Of a DNA stretch of 64,000 nt, positions 19,027-29,182 are shown one piece after another. Made by a program: the position numbers and the translations under genes. The stretch's first letter is position 1. Every line of letters starts with the position of its first letter. The notes under the pieces are model-generated. The model did not search any database, was not told the origin of the DNA, and worked only from the letters and a program-made list of their open reading frames with translations. This DNA is from Curvivirga sp965219885 (GTDB lineage Bacteria; Pseudomonadota; Alphaproteobacteria; UBA8366; Aestuariispiraceae), in NCBI RefSeq assembly GCF_965219885.1, contig NZ_CBDCOT010000009.1, positions 62,001-126,000 of the forward strand. The letters are read 5' to 3'.

Positions 19027-20350
19027 ATGTTCGATATGATCATCAAGAACGGCACATGCATGACGCCGTCCGGTGCAATCAAGGCCGATATTGGTATAGT
19101 TGGCGACACCATTATGAAAATCGGTGAAATAGAGACCAAAGACAGCCGAACGATTATTGATGCTAAAGGTCTTCATGTTTTACCTGGTGTGATGGATACC
19201 CAAGTCCATTTTCGTGAACCTGGCAATGAACGAAGACTTGGAACATGGTACGCGCGGGGCCGTTTTAGGCGGCGTGACATCAGTATTTGAGATGCCAAAC
19301 ACCGCACCACCAACCACAAGTAAAGAAGCCCTAAATGATAAAATCAATCGTATGAAAGATCGCGCTTGGTGTGATTTTGCCTTTTACGTCGGCGGCACAC
19401 CTGAAGATAATGTAAATTGGCATGAATTAGAAAGCCTGCCAGGATGTTGTGGGATAAAAATCTTTATGGGGTCATCCACGGGTAACCTGCTTGTTTCTCA
19501 AGATCATGCAATTGAGGCGATCTTGCGACAAAGTAAAAGGCGTATTGCTGTTCATTGTGAAGATGAAGAAATGCTAAAAGCAAGAAAACACATTGCCGAT
19601 CAAGGTGCGCATCCGCGTTTTCATCCACAATGGCGTAATGAAGACACAGCATTAAATGCCACCAGACGATTACTTAATATTGCTAGAAAAGTTGGCAAGA
19701 ACGTACACACCTTACATATCACAACACGACAGGAAGTTGAGTTAATCGCCAACTATAAAGATGTTGCAACCATGGAAGTCCTCCCACAACATCTAACCTT
19801 GGATGATAGCGCCTATGAAAGCCAGGGAAGCTATGTCCAGATGAACCCACCGATCCGATCAATTGAACATCAAAACGCATTATGGATAGCCGTCAACAAT
19901 GGATTGGTTGATGTCTTAGGTTCTGATCACGCGCCACATACACATGAGGAGAAAGCGCAAACATACCCTAAAAGCCCTTCAGGTATGCCAGGGGTACAAA
20001 CATTGGTTCCTATCATGCTCGATCATGTGAATAACAACAAACTCACGCTTGAGCGCTTTGTTGACCTTGTATGTCATGGGCCACAACGTGTATTCAACAT
20101 TGCCCGTAAAGGAAGACTAGCTGTTGGCTATGATGCTGACTTTACGATTGTGGATATGAATAAAGAAAAGACTATTTCAAACGAACAAATGGCTAATGTT
20201 TCTGGTTGGACGCCTTTTCATGGTAAGAAAGTTAAGGGTTGGCCAACTTATACAATTATCCGTGGTAAGACCGTTATGGAAAATGATAAATTAGTAAGTA
20301 ATCCCATCGGACAAACTATTAAGTTTCAAGACACGCTCAACACACGATAA
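19027..20350 (+). pseudogene. pyrC: Dihydroorotase (class I), broken by a frameshift
   Basis: The family closes carbamoyl-aspartate to dihydroorotate in pyrimidine synthesis. The first 70 residues (IIDAKGLHVLPG, DTQVHFREPGNE) and the rest (EDLEHGTRGAVLGGVTSVFEMPNT, KIFMGSSTGNLL, VHCEDE, VLGSDHAPHT) are colinear parts of one enzyme but lie in different frames joined near 19231. At the junction the usual H-K pair after PGxE is missing and one stray base remains, as a 5-base deletion would leave. No slippery heptamer is seen, so programmed shifting is unlikely. The downstream part alone lacks the first metal-binding motif. It is either a real pseudogene or a sequencing or assembly error. Confidence 0.85.
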
Positions 20351-20398
20351 GACTAATATCACTGGTTAGTGTTCAATCATAAATATCACATAAAAATT

Positions 20399-20430
20399 AA
20401 AAAGGACGAAGCAATCTTTGTCCTTTTTTG
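20399..20430 (+). terminator. Terminator after the dihydroorotase reading frame
   Basis: Hairpin AAAAGGAC-AA...TT-GTCCTTTT with a T6 tail, 48 bp after the stop. The other 250 bp up to the chemoreceptor gene hold no gene that I can support. Confidence 0.8.
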
Positions 20431-20660
20431 TATTTATGTCGGAAAATGTCATGCGATCGCATTATTTTCTTCATAGATTTAACAAATATTTACATATCGT
20501 AAACTATTTCGCCGTAGAATTACCTACAGCTAACAAACGAATTATATTCAGGTAAAGGGGTATTATTTTTTAGTTTTCAATAGACTAGATAAGAACTACC
20601 TTATTGCCCAATAATAAAAATACGAACGATTTTATTTGTGAAAGAACAGAAGGTTTCAAA

Positions 20661-22820
20661 ATGTCCTTTTTAATGCGCATTTCCTTGGGGAAGCTTTTAC
20701 CGACTATTATTATTTCGCTTGCCTTATTGTCTGCGATGGTTGTGGGTATTTCCAGTTTAATTTCTGCACAATCTGCCCTCACCCAAGGGGCTGAAGATAA
20801 ACTTGCAGGCCAAGCGGTGGCTAAAACCAACACTATGAATATCCTTTTCAATCAAATTGAACAGGATATTAAGTTTTTAGCGGGTAATCCGGCGACAGCA
20901 TCCGTGCTAAACGAATTCGTCACAGGATGGAACTTCCTGGATGGTGATAAATCTCAAACTTTGCAAAAGATGTTTATTACAGATAACCCCAATCCAGCTG
21001 GAGAACGAGATAAATATGAAAGCGTTGAGGGTGACCGCAGCATGTATAATGTTGCCCATTCCAAGCATCATAAATTCTATCGTGACTTTAGAAATAGCAA
21101 GGGTTATGCGGATTTATTCTTCTTTGATAAAAAAGGTAACCTCGTCTATTCGGTATTCAAAGAAACCGACTATGGTACAAACTTCCTAGAGGGCCAGTGG
21201 AAGGAAACTGGATTGGCAGACGCCTATCGCAAGGCATCTGAAATCACAGAACCGGGCCAGTTTGTCTTCACTGATTTTGAAGCCTATGCGCCAAGCAATG
21301 GTGCCGCAGCTAGCTTTATTGCCGCTCCTCTTCTTTCAAAACGTGGCCGCTTAATTGGTGTTGTCGCTTTGCAAACACCATTAAGTGCGATTAATGCAAT
21401 TATGAACGAAGCAACCGGCCTTGGTGAAACAGGTGAAACTTATTTAGTCGGCCCGGATTTCACGATGCGAAGCGATTCTCGTTTCTCAGATGAAAGTACA
21501 GTTCTGACTGCTTCCAAAGAACATGATGGTGTTGCTTTGGCGTTGGCAGGTGAGATGGGTATTGATAGCTATACAAACCCACAAGGAAATGACGTAGTTT
21601 CCGCCTATGCTCCATTTACATTTGCAGGGGTTAACTGGGCAGTGATTGCAGATCAAGAACGTGACGAAGCTATTGAAGCTGCAAACGATCTACGTAATTT
21701 CATCTTAATTTTATTAGCATGCATTGTGGTTGTTGCGGCAATTATCGGTGTCGCAGTTGGCCGTAATATTGCCGGAAACATGATGTCACTCGTAGGTGCT
21801 ATGGAAGGCTTGGCAGAAGATGCACGTGGCACAGAAATTCCAGAGATGGATTCTAAAACCGCATTTGGGCGTATTGCCTCTGTCCTAACTGGTTTCAAAC
21901 AAAATATGATCCAAAGTGAAGAGCAAGCGTCTGAACGTGCACGTGAACAAGAAGCACGTACGCAAAAAGCACGTGAACTTGGAAATATGGTGAATGATTT
22001 CAGTGGTCAGGCAAACCAATCTTTAGGATCTGTAAATTCTGCAACCAGCGAAATGAGCTCAACGGCACAATCCATGTCCTCTTCCGTTGAACAGACCAAA
22101 GCGTTGGCAATGGATGCTGCTCGGGTTACAGAAAGTGCATCTAATAACGTGAATACAGTTGCGGCGGCTGCGGAAGAACTTGCAGCCTCCGTACAGGAAA
22201 TTTCCGCACAAGTGCAACATTCCACCAGCATTTCTCAAAAAGCCGTGGATGAAACACAACGTGGTAATGATTTGGTGCGTGGTCTGGATGAATCTGCAAA
22301 CCGTATCGGTGAGGTTATTACTTTAATTAACGATATCGCGGAACAAACAAACCTGTTGGCGCTGAATGCAACAATCGAAGCAGCACGTGCAGGTGAAGCA
22401 GGTAAAGGGTTTGCTGTTGTGGCGAATGAAGTGAAATCTTTGGCAACACAAACAGCAAATGCAACAGGTGAAATTTCTTCGCAAATCAGCCGCATTCAGG
22501 ATGATACCAAAGAAACCGTTGGGGCAATTGAAAGCATCGATAATATCATTCAGGAAATGTCTCAAATCACGGCCTCTGTTTCTGCTGCAGTAGAAGAACA
22601 AGGTGCTTCAACACATGAGATTGCACGTAACACTCAGGAAGCTGCTGCTGGTACCAGTGAGTTATCTGCAAAAATTGCTGAAGTGAGCCAGATGTCAGAA
22701 GAAAGTAGTCATGCTACGCAATCTGTAATGGACGCGACAAATAATCTGGTAGAACAATCAGAAACATTAAAATCTGATATTGATAGTTTCCTTGATCGTG
22801 TTGCAAAACATCAAGGTTAA
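20661..22820 (+). CDS. Methyl-accepting chemotaxis protein with periplasmic sensor domain
   Basis: A 719-aa chemoreceptor. It has an N-terminal membrane helix (residues about 12-35), a long periplasmic domain of about 300 residues (Cache-like by length and layout), a second helix (FILILLACIVVVAAIIGVAV), a short linker, and the cytoplasmic signalling hairpin with the conserved tip INDIAEQTNLLALNATIEAA. No C-terminal CheR-tethering pentapeptide is visible. AGAAGG lies seven bases before ATG 20661, so I reject a start 57 bases earlier. No che genes lie nearby. The ligand is unknown. Confidence 0.92.
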   Translation: MSFLMRISLGKLLPTIIISLALLSAMVVGISSLISAQSALTQGAEDKLAGQAVAKTNTMNILFNQIEQDIKFLAGNPATASVLNEFVTGWNFLDGDKSQTLQKMFITDNPNPAGERDKYESVEGDRSMYNVAHSKHHKFYRDFRNSKGYADLFFFDKKGNLVYSVFKETDYGTNFLEGQWKETGLADAYRKASEITEPGQFVFTDFEAYAPSNGAAASFIAAPLLSKRGRLIGVVALQTPLSAINAIMNEATGLGETGETYLVGPDFTMRSDSRFSDESTVLTASKEHDGVALALAGEMGIDSYTNPQGNDVVSAYAPFTFAGVNWAVIADQERDEAIEAANDLRNFILILLACIVVVAAIIGVAVGRNIAGNMMSLVGAMEGLAEDARGTEIPEMDSKTAFGRIASVLTGFKQNMIQSEEQASERAREQEARTQKARELGNMVNDFSGQANQSLGSVNSATSEMSSTAQSMSSSVEQTKALAMDAARVTESASNNVNTVAAAAEELAASVQEISAQVQHSTSISQKAVDETQRGNDLVRGLDESANRIGEVITLINDIAEQTNLLALNATIEAARAGEAGKGFAVVANEVKSLATQTANATGEISSQISRIQDDTKETVGAIESIDNIIQEMSQITASVSAAVEEQGASTHEIARNTQEAAAGTSELSAKIAEVSQMSEESSHATQSVMDATNNLVEQSETLKSDIDSFLDRVAKHQG

Positions 22821-22838
22821 GTGAAACTTATCCAATTT

Positions 22839-22867
22839 AAAAAGGCGGGATATTTTCCCGCCTTTTC
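22839..22867. terminator. Terminator between the chemoreceptor and smc genes
   Basis: Hairpin AAAGGCGGGA-TATTT-TCCCGCCTTTT with A and T flanks on the two sides, able to serve both convergent genes. The stem is nearly the same as that after sdhB. Confidence 0.85.
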
Positions 22868-22879
22868 CTTTATGATTAT

Positions 22880-25800
22880 TTAACCTGTTTCGCGCATCTG
22901 CGCGGCGCGACGTAAATCCACGGACACTAATTGTGAAACCCCACGTTCCGCCATCGTTACCCCAAATAAACGATCCACACGTGCCATGGTCATACGATGG
23001 TGAGTTACCACCAAGAAACGTGTTGTTCCAGCGTTGGACATTTCTTCCAACATCTTACAGAAACGATCCACATTGGCATCATCAAGCGGCGCATCCACCT
23101 CATCCAGAACACAGATAGGTGCAGGATTGGTCAGAAATACAGCAAATAGAAGAGAAAGCGCAGTCAATGCTTGCTCCCCACCTGACAACAGGGACATAAT
23201 CTGCATACGCTTACCTGGCGGGGATGCCATAATCTCAAGACCAGCTTGAAGTGGGTCTTCAGCTTCGGTCAATTTTAATTCTGCTTCACCACCACCAAAG
23301 AGGCGAACAAATAACTCTTTGAAATGACCGTTCACTTCCTCAAAAGCAGCCAGCAGGCGTTCACGCCCTTCACGGTTCAGTGCAGAAATTCCCTGACGTA
23401 ATTTAGCAATCGCCTCAATCAAGTCCTCATGTTCCACATTCATTTCATCAATACGGGTTTGCAGTTCTTTGGCTTCTTGTTCTGCACGTAAGTTAACTGC
23501 CCCCATATTTTCACGTTCACGGGTCAAACGCTCCAACCGGGTTTCAACTTCCGGACGTGGTGGTAATTCTTCATCTTCGCCAACACCACCTGTCGCAAGA
23601 ACATCTTTTGGATAACATTCAAGTTTTTCCATGATTCGTTCAGCAACGTTATCAGATGCCAATTGCGCTTGTTCCACGCCCGCCTGCAAACGCACACGGG
23701 TTTCACGTACTTCTGCCAAAGCTTGCTCAGCATCTTTTAAAGCACGGTCTGCATCATACTGATATTTCTCTGCTTCCGCTAACTCATCAGCTGCAACATT
23801 GCGCTTCGCTTCAGAGAAATTAATTTGATCCAACAAAGCAACGCGTTGTTCGGCGATTTCTTCAGGGCGTGCTTCCAGAAGCATTTTTTCTTCTTCGGCT
23901 TGTTCCGCACGCATTTGCAATTCTTCCATCCGGGAAGATGTACCACTCATACGTTCTTGCCAGGATTGTTCCTCTGTTGCGATGGCACGCAGACGGTTCA
24001 TCTTAACTTCGGCTTCACGATGCAAATTGTCATAAGAAGATTGTTTCTGAATAGCAATACTACGTAATTCCGCCAAATTGGCACGTAATTGATTTACCCG
24101 ATCCCACGCTGTAGATGCATCTTCCAGTTCATCTAATTGGTTCTGAGATGAAGCCAATAGAATTTCTGCTTCTTCAATTTCATCTGCCACGCGTTTGGCA
24201 TTGTCTTCGACATTCATTAAACGGGATTTTGCCGCAGCCGCACGACTTGCCAGTTGCGTGTGATGTTGGCGTGCTTCATTTAAACGGCCATAGGCAGCTT
24301 GCTGATTTTCGCGTGCTAAACGAGTTGCTTCTTCAGTGGAAGAAGAGGCCTCGACCGCATCTGCAAACGCTGTTTGCACGGCTTCCAATGTTTCTTCATT
24401 CAACAAGCGCATCTGTTCAAGCTTAGCTTCGCATTCAGCCTCCAGATGGTTTTTCTGAATATAGGATTGTTCCACCATTTCTTCAGCTTCAACACGTGCG
24501 TCTTTGACTAAACCTTCTAACTCTTCTAGTCGCTTCTTTTGTTCAAGTTTCTGTGCGGCCGACGATGGAACATCCGGCACAATGGTATATCCATCCCAGC
24601 GCCATAACCCACCTTCTTTGGTAACAATACGTTGTCCTTGCTTAAGCTCACCTTGCATCTTCGCTGCCGTATCAGCATTGTCTGCAACAGCCACTTGAGA
24701 CAAACGTCGTGACAAAGCTTTGGGTGCTTTAACAAAATCCAGCAATGACTTCATACCGGATGGTAAGTCAAAACTCTCAGCCCCTGAAACTTCTTGCCAG
24801 CTAATAGGTTCACCAGCCTGAATAGATGCATCCAATTCGTCGCCTAAGGCCGAACCAAGCGCCATTTCATAACCTGCTTCGACAGTGATATGCTCCGCAA
24901 GAGGTTCTGCAATATCCGTCAAAGACGCCGCTAATACTTTCCCTAATGCTTCATATTCAGCTTTTAAATTCTGCAGTTTGGATTCAGCTTTATTTAACTT
25001 ATCACGCCATGTTTTTTCTGTTTCCTGAAGTGCATGTCTGTTTTCAGCTTCGGTTGCATCGATGCGTTTACGCCCTTCGACTTCTTCCGATTGTAAACGA
25101 TCACGTGCCTCACGCTCCGTTGCTACTGAATGTTGTAAACTTTCTTCCGCAACTTCAAGAGACTCTCGCATCACTTCCACAGCGGTTTCCGCCTCCATGA
25201 CAGTTTCTTCTGCCATGTCCAATTCTTCCACCAACTCCATATCTTGTGCGAGATTCTCTTTTTCAATCGCCAATTCAGATGCACGTTCCTTCAAACGCTC
25301 AATACGGCTTGCAGCCTGCTCCCCTTGCTGCATCAACGCATTACGTTGTGCTTCAAGGCCCGCAACCTGTTCAGTTAACTGATTAAGAAGAGCTTCTTTT
25401 TCTGACACTTCTTCTTGTGCCACTTCCATCGCTTCTTTTAATTCTTCAACCATTTCCAATTGGTCAGAAGAACCATCATCCAGCATTTCTTTTTCCGACG
25501 CTAAACGTTCTAACGCCTGACGTGCATCCCCTTCCAATGCACGTTCCCGTTCCATATCCAAGGTTAATTGGCGAATACGGTTTTCCAAATCCATACGGGA
25601 TTGTTGAAGACGACTTTCCTCATTTGTGAGTTCACGTTCTGCTAATTGCAGGCGTTGTAACTCTGCAGCAGCTTCCGCTTCTTTTTTACGTAATTCTGGT
25701 AGTTTTTCAGCTGCTTTTGCTTGTGAGGAAGCACCACTTGCAGCAAGTTGAGTTTTCTCATGAACAATTTCTTCAACTTCTGCCAATGCAGCACGTGCTT

Positions 25801-26536
25801 GAACCAATTGTTCTTCATTACTGGTCCATCGTAAATGTAAAAGAATGGCATCAAATCGGCGTATTTGTTCAGAGAGACGGCGATAACGATTTGCTTGTCG
25901 CGCCTGCTTCTGCAAGCCTTGGTTTTGTACATCTAAAGCTGCGATCACATCTTCTAATCGCTCAAGATTGCTTTCTGCTGCCTTCAGACGCAATTCAGCT
26001 TCATGGCGACGTGAATGGAGACCACGAATGCCAGCCGCTTCTTCTAAAAGTGTACGGCGTTCTGCTGGCTTTGCGCCAATGAGCGCCCCAATGCGTCCTT
26101 GGGAAACAATGGCGGTGGAATTCGCACCAGAAGCCAAATCCGCAAAGAGAAGCTGTACATCACGGGCACGGACTTCGCGTCCATTAATGCGATAGCCTGA
26201 CCCCTTCCCGCGTTCAATACGGCGGGTGATTTCAAGTTCATCAGTATCGTTGAAAGCGGATGGTGCATTGCGGTCTTTGTTATCAAGTGTCAGGGTAACT
26301 TCGGCGATGTTACGTGGCGGGCGGTTGCCTGAACCACCAAAGATCACATCATCCATTTCTTTACCACGCATACGTTTGGCGGACGTTTCCCCCATCACCC
26401 AGCGCAAAGACTCAATTACATTGGATTTGCCGCAGCCGTTTGGACCGACCACACCCGTTAATCCTTCCTCAATCAGGACTTCCGTCTGATCAACGAAGGA
26501 TTTGAAGCCGTGTAATCTCAGCTTCTTAAACTGCAA
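22880..26536 (-). CDS. smc: Chromosome segregation protein SMC
   Basis: ATPase of the bacterial condensin that loops and separates sister chromosomes. The 1218-aa protein has the Walker A motif GPNGCGKS at residues 31-38, a long coiled coil broken by a hinge (around residues 500-660), the signature LSGGEQALTALSLLFA and Walker B CVLDEVDAPLDD near the C-terminus. The start is TTG at 26536, supported by AGGGG runs just upstream and by the N-terminus MQFKKLRLHGFKSF, typical of alphaproteobacterial SMC. It follows dsbA and dciA, an order common in this class. No scpA or scpB in the window. Confidence 0.96.
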   Translation of the reverse strand: MQFKKLRLHGFKSFVDQTEVLIEEGLTGVVGPNGCGKSNVIESLRWVMGETSAKRMRGKEMDDVIFGGSGNRPPRNIAEVTLTLDNKDRNAPSAFNDTDELEITRRIERGKGSGYRINGREVRARDVQLLFADLASGANSTAIVSQGRIGALIGAKPAERRTLLEEAAGIRGLHSRRHEAELRLKAAESNLERLEDVIAALDVQNQGLQKQARQANRYRRLSEQIRRFDAILLHLRWTSNEEQLVQARAALAEVEEIVHEKTQLAASGASSQAKAAEKLPELRKKEAEAAAELQRLQLAERELTNEESRLQQSRMDLENRIRQLTLDMERERALEGDARQALERLASEKEMLDDGSSDQLEMVEELKEAMEVAQEEVSEKEALLNQLTEQVAGLEAQRNALMQQGEQAASRIERLKERASELAIEKENLAQDMELVEELDMAEETVMEAETAVEVMRESLEVAEESLQHSVATEREARDRLQSEEVEGRKRIDATEAENRHALQETEKTWRDKLNKAESKLQNLKAEYEALGKVLAASLTDIAEPLAEHITVEAGYEMALGSALGDELDASIQAGEPISWQEVSGAESFDLPSGMKSLLDFVKAPKALSRRLSQVAVADNADTAAKMQGELKQGQRIVTKEGGLWRWDGYTIVPDVPSSAAQKLEQKKRLEELEGLVKDARVEAEEMVEQSYIQKNHLEAECEAKLEQMRLLNEETLEAVQTAFADAVEASSSTEEATRLARENQQAAYGRLNEARQHHTQLASRAAAAKSRLMNVEDNAKRVADEIEEAEILLASSQNQLDELEDASTAWDRVNQLRANLAELRSIAIQKQSSYDNLHREAEVKMNRLRAIATEEQSWQERMSGTSSRMEELQMRAEQAEEEKMLLEARPEEIAEQRVALLDQINFSEAKRNVAADELAEAEKYQYDADRALKDAEQALAEVRETRVRLQAGVEQAQLASDNVAERIMEKLECYPKDVLATGGVGEDEELPPRPEVETRLERLTRERENMGAVNLRAEQEAKELQTRIDEMNVEHEDLIEAIAKLRQGISALNREGRERLLAAFEEVNGHFKELFVRLFGGGEAELKLTEAEDPLQAGLEIMASPPGKRMQIMSLLSGGEQALTALSLLFAVFLTNPAPICVLDEVDAPLDDANVDRFCKMLEEMSNAGTTRFLVVTHHRMTMARVDRLFGVTMAERGVSQLVSVDLRRAAQMRETG

Positions 26537-26558
26537 ATCCCCTTACCCCTTTTCACAA

Positions 26559-26597
26559 TAAAGATCGGCCCATAACCCCATTATGAGCCGATCTTGT
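26559..26597. terminator. Long hairpin between dsbA and smc
   Basis: Inverted repeat AAGATCGGC-CATAA / TTATG-GCCGATCTT, 15 bp with one mismatch and a 5-base loop, just after the dsbA stop. The T-run on the minus strand is weak (TCTTTATT), so it may only attenuate transcription before smc. Confidence 0.5.
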
Positions 26598-26603
26598 GGT
26601 TAC

Positions 26604-27305
26604 TTATTCAAAATAAGAATCAAGCACCTCTTCAAAATCTTCCAATGGAACGTTACCGGAAATTTTCTCATCTCCGTTCACAAAGAAAGTCGGTGTTGAA
26701 TCAACTTTGTACTTTTGCATGCCTTCCTGGCGATCTTTTAAGACCGCATCAAGAACAGATTCGTCTTGCATGCATGCTTCAAATTTCTCTTCGGATAAAC
26801 CTGCAAGTTTCGCAATCTTGCCAAGTTCCCCCATATAATCTTGTGCACGTGCCCATTTATCTTGTGTCTTAAACAAAGCACCAACAGCAGCAAAATATTT
26901 ATCATCGGCAACACAACGCGCCATCATGGAGGCCCCTGCCGCACGTTGATCAAATGGGAAATCCTTAAATACGAATTTCACCATTCCTGTATCAACATAT
27001 TTCTTTTTCAGTTCTGGCCATTTCTCATTGTGAAAAGCACCACAATGACCACATGTCATAGAGGCAAATTCCAATACAGTTACAGGTGCATTTGGATCAC
27101 CAAAGATACGTGCATCATCACCATAATCGGTTGTATCAACTTCTTTCGCTTTGAAATTCGCGGCCTGTGCGGAGGAAATAAAAGATACAGATTCAAATTC
27201 CTTCAACGCAACCTCTTGTCCATTTTGAGAAGAGGAATATGCAAAATAACCACCCGCTGCGGTAACAGCAACAGCACCAACTGCCAATAGAGCCCGTAGG
27301 GACAT
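26604..27305 (-). CDS. DsbA-family thiol-disulfide protein
   Basis: Exported or membrane-anchored thioredoxin-fold protein of 233 aa. The N-terminal hydrophobic segment (residues about 5-23) is followed by a linker, then the fold with an active-site CGHC at residues 85-88 in FASMTCGHCGAFH and the cis-proline region STPTFFVNG. AAGGAG seven bases before ATG 27305 sets the start. It lies between dciA and smc, the usual alphaproteobacterial order. Oxidase versus isomerase activity cannot be decided from the sequence. Confidence 0.92.
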   Translation of the reverse strand: MSLRALLAVGAVAVTAAGGYFAYSSSQNGQEVALKEFESVSFISSAQAANFKAKEVDTTDYGDDARIFGDPNAPVTVLEFASMTCGHCGAFHNEKWPELKKKYVDTGMVKFVFKDFPFDQRAAGASMMARCVADDKYFAAVGALFKTQDKWARAQDYMGELGKIAKLAGLSEEKFEACMQDESVLDAVLKDRQEGMQKYKVDSTPTFFVNGDEKISGNVPLEDFEEVLDSYFE

Positions 27306-27408
27306 CAAAATTCTCCTTAACCCGTGTGATACGGTTTTTATTATTTAAACCTAAATATACTGTGAGAATGGAAAAGCAAGCAACTGTCTCTTCCCACCCA
27401 ACATCTAT

Positions 27409-27951
27409 CTATGACGACTTTGTGGCAAGATTACGGCGCGCGACAGATTCCCCCAAACGCTGCAGTAATTCTCGCATTTCGGGGTTTTCCACATGGGAAA
27501 GCTGATCCTCAATTGCCTTTTTCTGGTCATCGTCCAGTTTCAGGCTTTTCTCTCGTTTTCGTGCTGTATCAGGTGCTTTTTTGCGAATCGCCTGCAAGGA
27601 CCCAACCTGCTTTAATCTTATAGATGCGACAGCCCCATACCCAAAATATGTGTTAATCCGATCAATAAGCAAAGGCTCCATATGCTGTAATTCAAGCGCC
27701 ATAGCACCAGTCACACGGATATGTAATACGCCTCCCATGCGTTGACCACGTTGAAATTGTAATTTCAGCGGTTGAGAAAATTGCGCTAAACGTTCTCCAA
27801 CGACACGATGCCAATCCGTAATCAAGCTTACTTGACCAAACCCATATTTGCCCAAGGCACGTTTGGTTAGCCCAGGAATCATCTCACCGACAGGTCGTGT
27901 AATGGCTTTGCGTTTCGGTTTATAGGGACGTTTTTTATTGCTTTCACTCAT
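27409..27951 (-). CDS. dciA: DUF721 / DciA-like protein
   Basis: A 180-aa basic protein of the DUF721 family. Members of this family (DciA) load the replicative helicase DnaB in bacteria that lack DnaC. The N-terminal part is Lys/Arg-rich (NKKRPYKPKRKAITRP). The core DWHRVVGERLAQFSQPLKL and VLHIRVTGAMALELQH match the family. The C-terminal tail is helical. I choose ATG 27951, since a longer reading to 28092 adds residues unlike the family and overlaps the mutY promoter region. It is divergent from mutY. The helicase-loading role is by family. Confidence 0.85.
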   Translation of the reverse strand: MSESNKKRPYKPKRKAITRPVGEMIPGLTKRALGKYGFGQVSLITDWHRVVGERLAQFSQPLKLQFQRGQRMGGVLHIRVTGAMALELQHMEPLLIDRINTYFGYGAVASIRLKQVGSLQAIRKKAPDTARKREKSLKLDDDQKKAIEDQLSHVENPEMRELLQRLGESVARRNLATKSS

Positions 27952-28050
27952 TAGACTAATATCCCTCATCTCTTGCACAATTCCAAGGGCTAGTTTACCA
28001 ATTTGGGAAACAAAAATTGACCTAAATAAAGATTGAAAAGACAGATCAGG

Positions 28051-29130
28051 ATGGATCACGCAACTAAAACCGAAATTACACTCGGCCAGCAAATAGCCCC
28101 TCCGATGTTAGATTGGTATGATCAGCATCGACGCCATTTACCTTGGCGTCATGATCCGGACGTAAAAGCCAATCCATATTATGTCTGGATGTCCGAAATC
28201 ATGTTGCAACAAACGACCGTTGCTACTGTAAAATCTTACTTTGAAAAATTCACCAATCTTTGGCCAGATATCAGCGATATGGCAAATGCCCCGCTGGAAG
28301 ATATTTTACAAGAATGGGCAGGACTTGGTTATTATGCGCGTGCACGGAATTTGCACAAATGTGCACAAAGCATCATGCAGGACTTTAATGGCCAATTTCC
28401 CGAAACTGAAGCAGAGTTATTAACTCTTCCCGGCATTGGCCCTTACACGGCCGCAGCCATCGCATCAATCGCATTTAATCAACGTGCTGTCGTCGTTGAT
28501 GGCAATATTGAGCGTGTTATGAGCCGCGTGTTTAAATCTTATGCGGAACTTCCAAAAGAAAGAGCTGAATTTTATCGCCTTGCAAATCTTGCAACACCGG
28601 ATAGCCGCGTAGGCGATTATGCACAGTCCTTAATGGATTTAGGTGCAACCATTTGCACACCTAAATCCCCAAAATGTGCTATTTGCCCAATTCAGCCTCA
28701 TTGCCTTGGCAAGTTAGAAGCCGAAGAGTTGCCACGAAAAGCACCAAAGAAAATCAAACCTACCAGAAAAGGGTTGAGCCTATGGATCACGACTTTGGAT
28801 GGGTATTTACTATTGGAGCGTCGTCCAGAAAAAGGGTTGTTAGGCAAGATGCCGGGCTTACCGGGGACAGACTGGATTGAGGGGCAAGAGCCAGATATCG
28901 ACGCTCTTATGCGAAAAATGCAATTCCTACCAAAACTGGAACATCAACTCGCAGAAGGTGAAGCCAAACATACCTTCACTCATTTCCATCTTTTTCTTTC
29001 CGTTGGTAAAGTCACGCTCCCCAATACTTGTGATTTACCAGATAATTACTTTTGGCTTTCGCTAGATCAATTAGATGAATTTGGATTGCCAACTGTCTTT
29101 AAAAAAGCAGTTTCCCTTGCACAGCGTTAA
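28051..29130 (+). CDS. mutY: A/G-specific adenine DNA glycosylase
   Basis: Removes adenine mispaired with 8-oxoguanine. The 359-aa protein has the helix with catalytic Glu in WMSEIMLQQTTV, the hairpin and Asp in LPGIGPYTAAAI and VVVDGNIERVMSR, and the 4Fe-4S loop C-x6-C-x2-C-x5-C in CTPKSPKCAICPIQPHC. A C-terminal NUDIX-like domain recognises the lesion (EAKHTFTHFHL). The start is either ATG 28051 or TTG 28033; neither has a good ribosome binding site. Confidence 0.94.
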   Translation: MDHATKTEITLGQQIAPPMLDWYDQHRRHLPWRHDPDVKANPYYVWMSEIMLQQTTVATVKSYFEKFTNLWPDISDMANAPLEDILQEWAGLGYYARARNLHKCAQSIMQDFNGQFPETEAELLTLPGIGPYTAAAIASIAFNQRAVVVDGNIERVMSRVFKSYAELPKERAEFYRLANLATPDSRVGDYAQSLMDLGATICTPKSPKCAICPIQPHCLGKLEAEELPRKAPKKIKPTRKGLSLWITTLDGYLLLERRPEKGLLGKMPGLPGTDWIEGQEPDIDALMRKMQFLPKLEHQLAEGEAKHTFTHFHLFLSVGKVTLPNTCDLPDNYFWLSLDQLDEFGLPTVFKKAVSLAQR

Positions 29131-29182
29131 AATCTCCTTAAATTGAGAACAATATTGGCAAAGAACACATACAGGACTTCAA

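Noticed and set aside
19231..19231. Programmed frameshift in the dihydroorotase
   Set aside because: No slippery heptamer or stimulatory structure is visible, the family is not known to use one, and conserved residues are missing at the joint.
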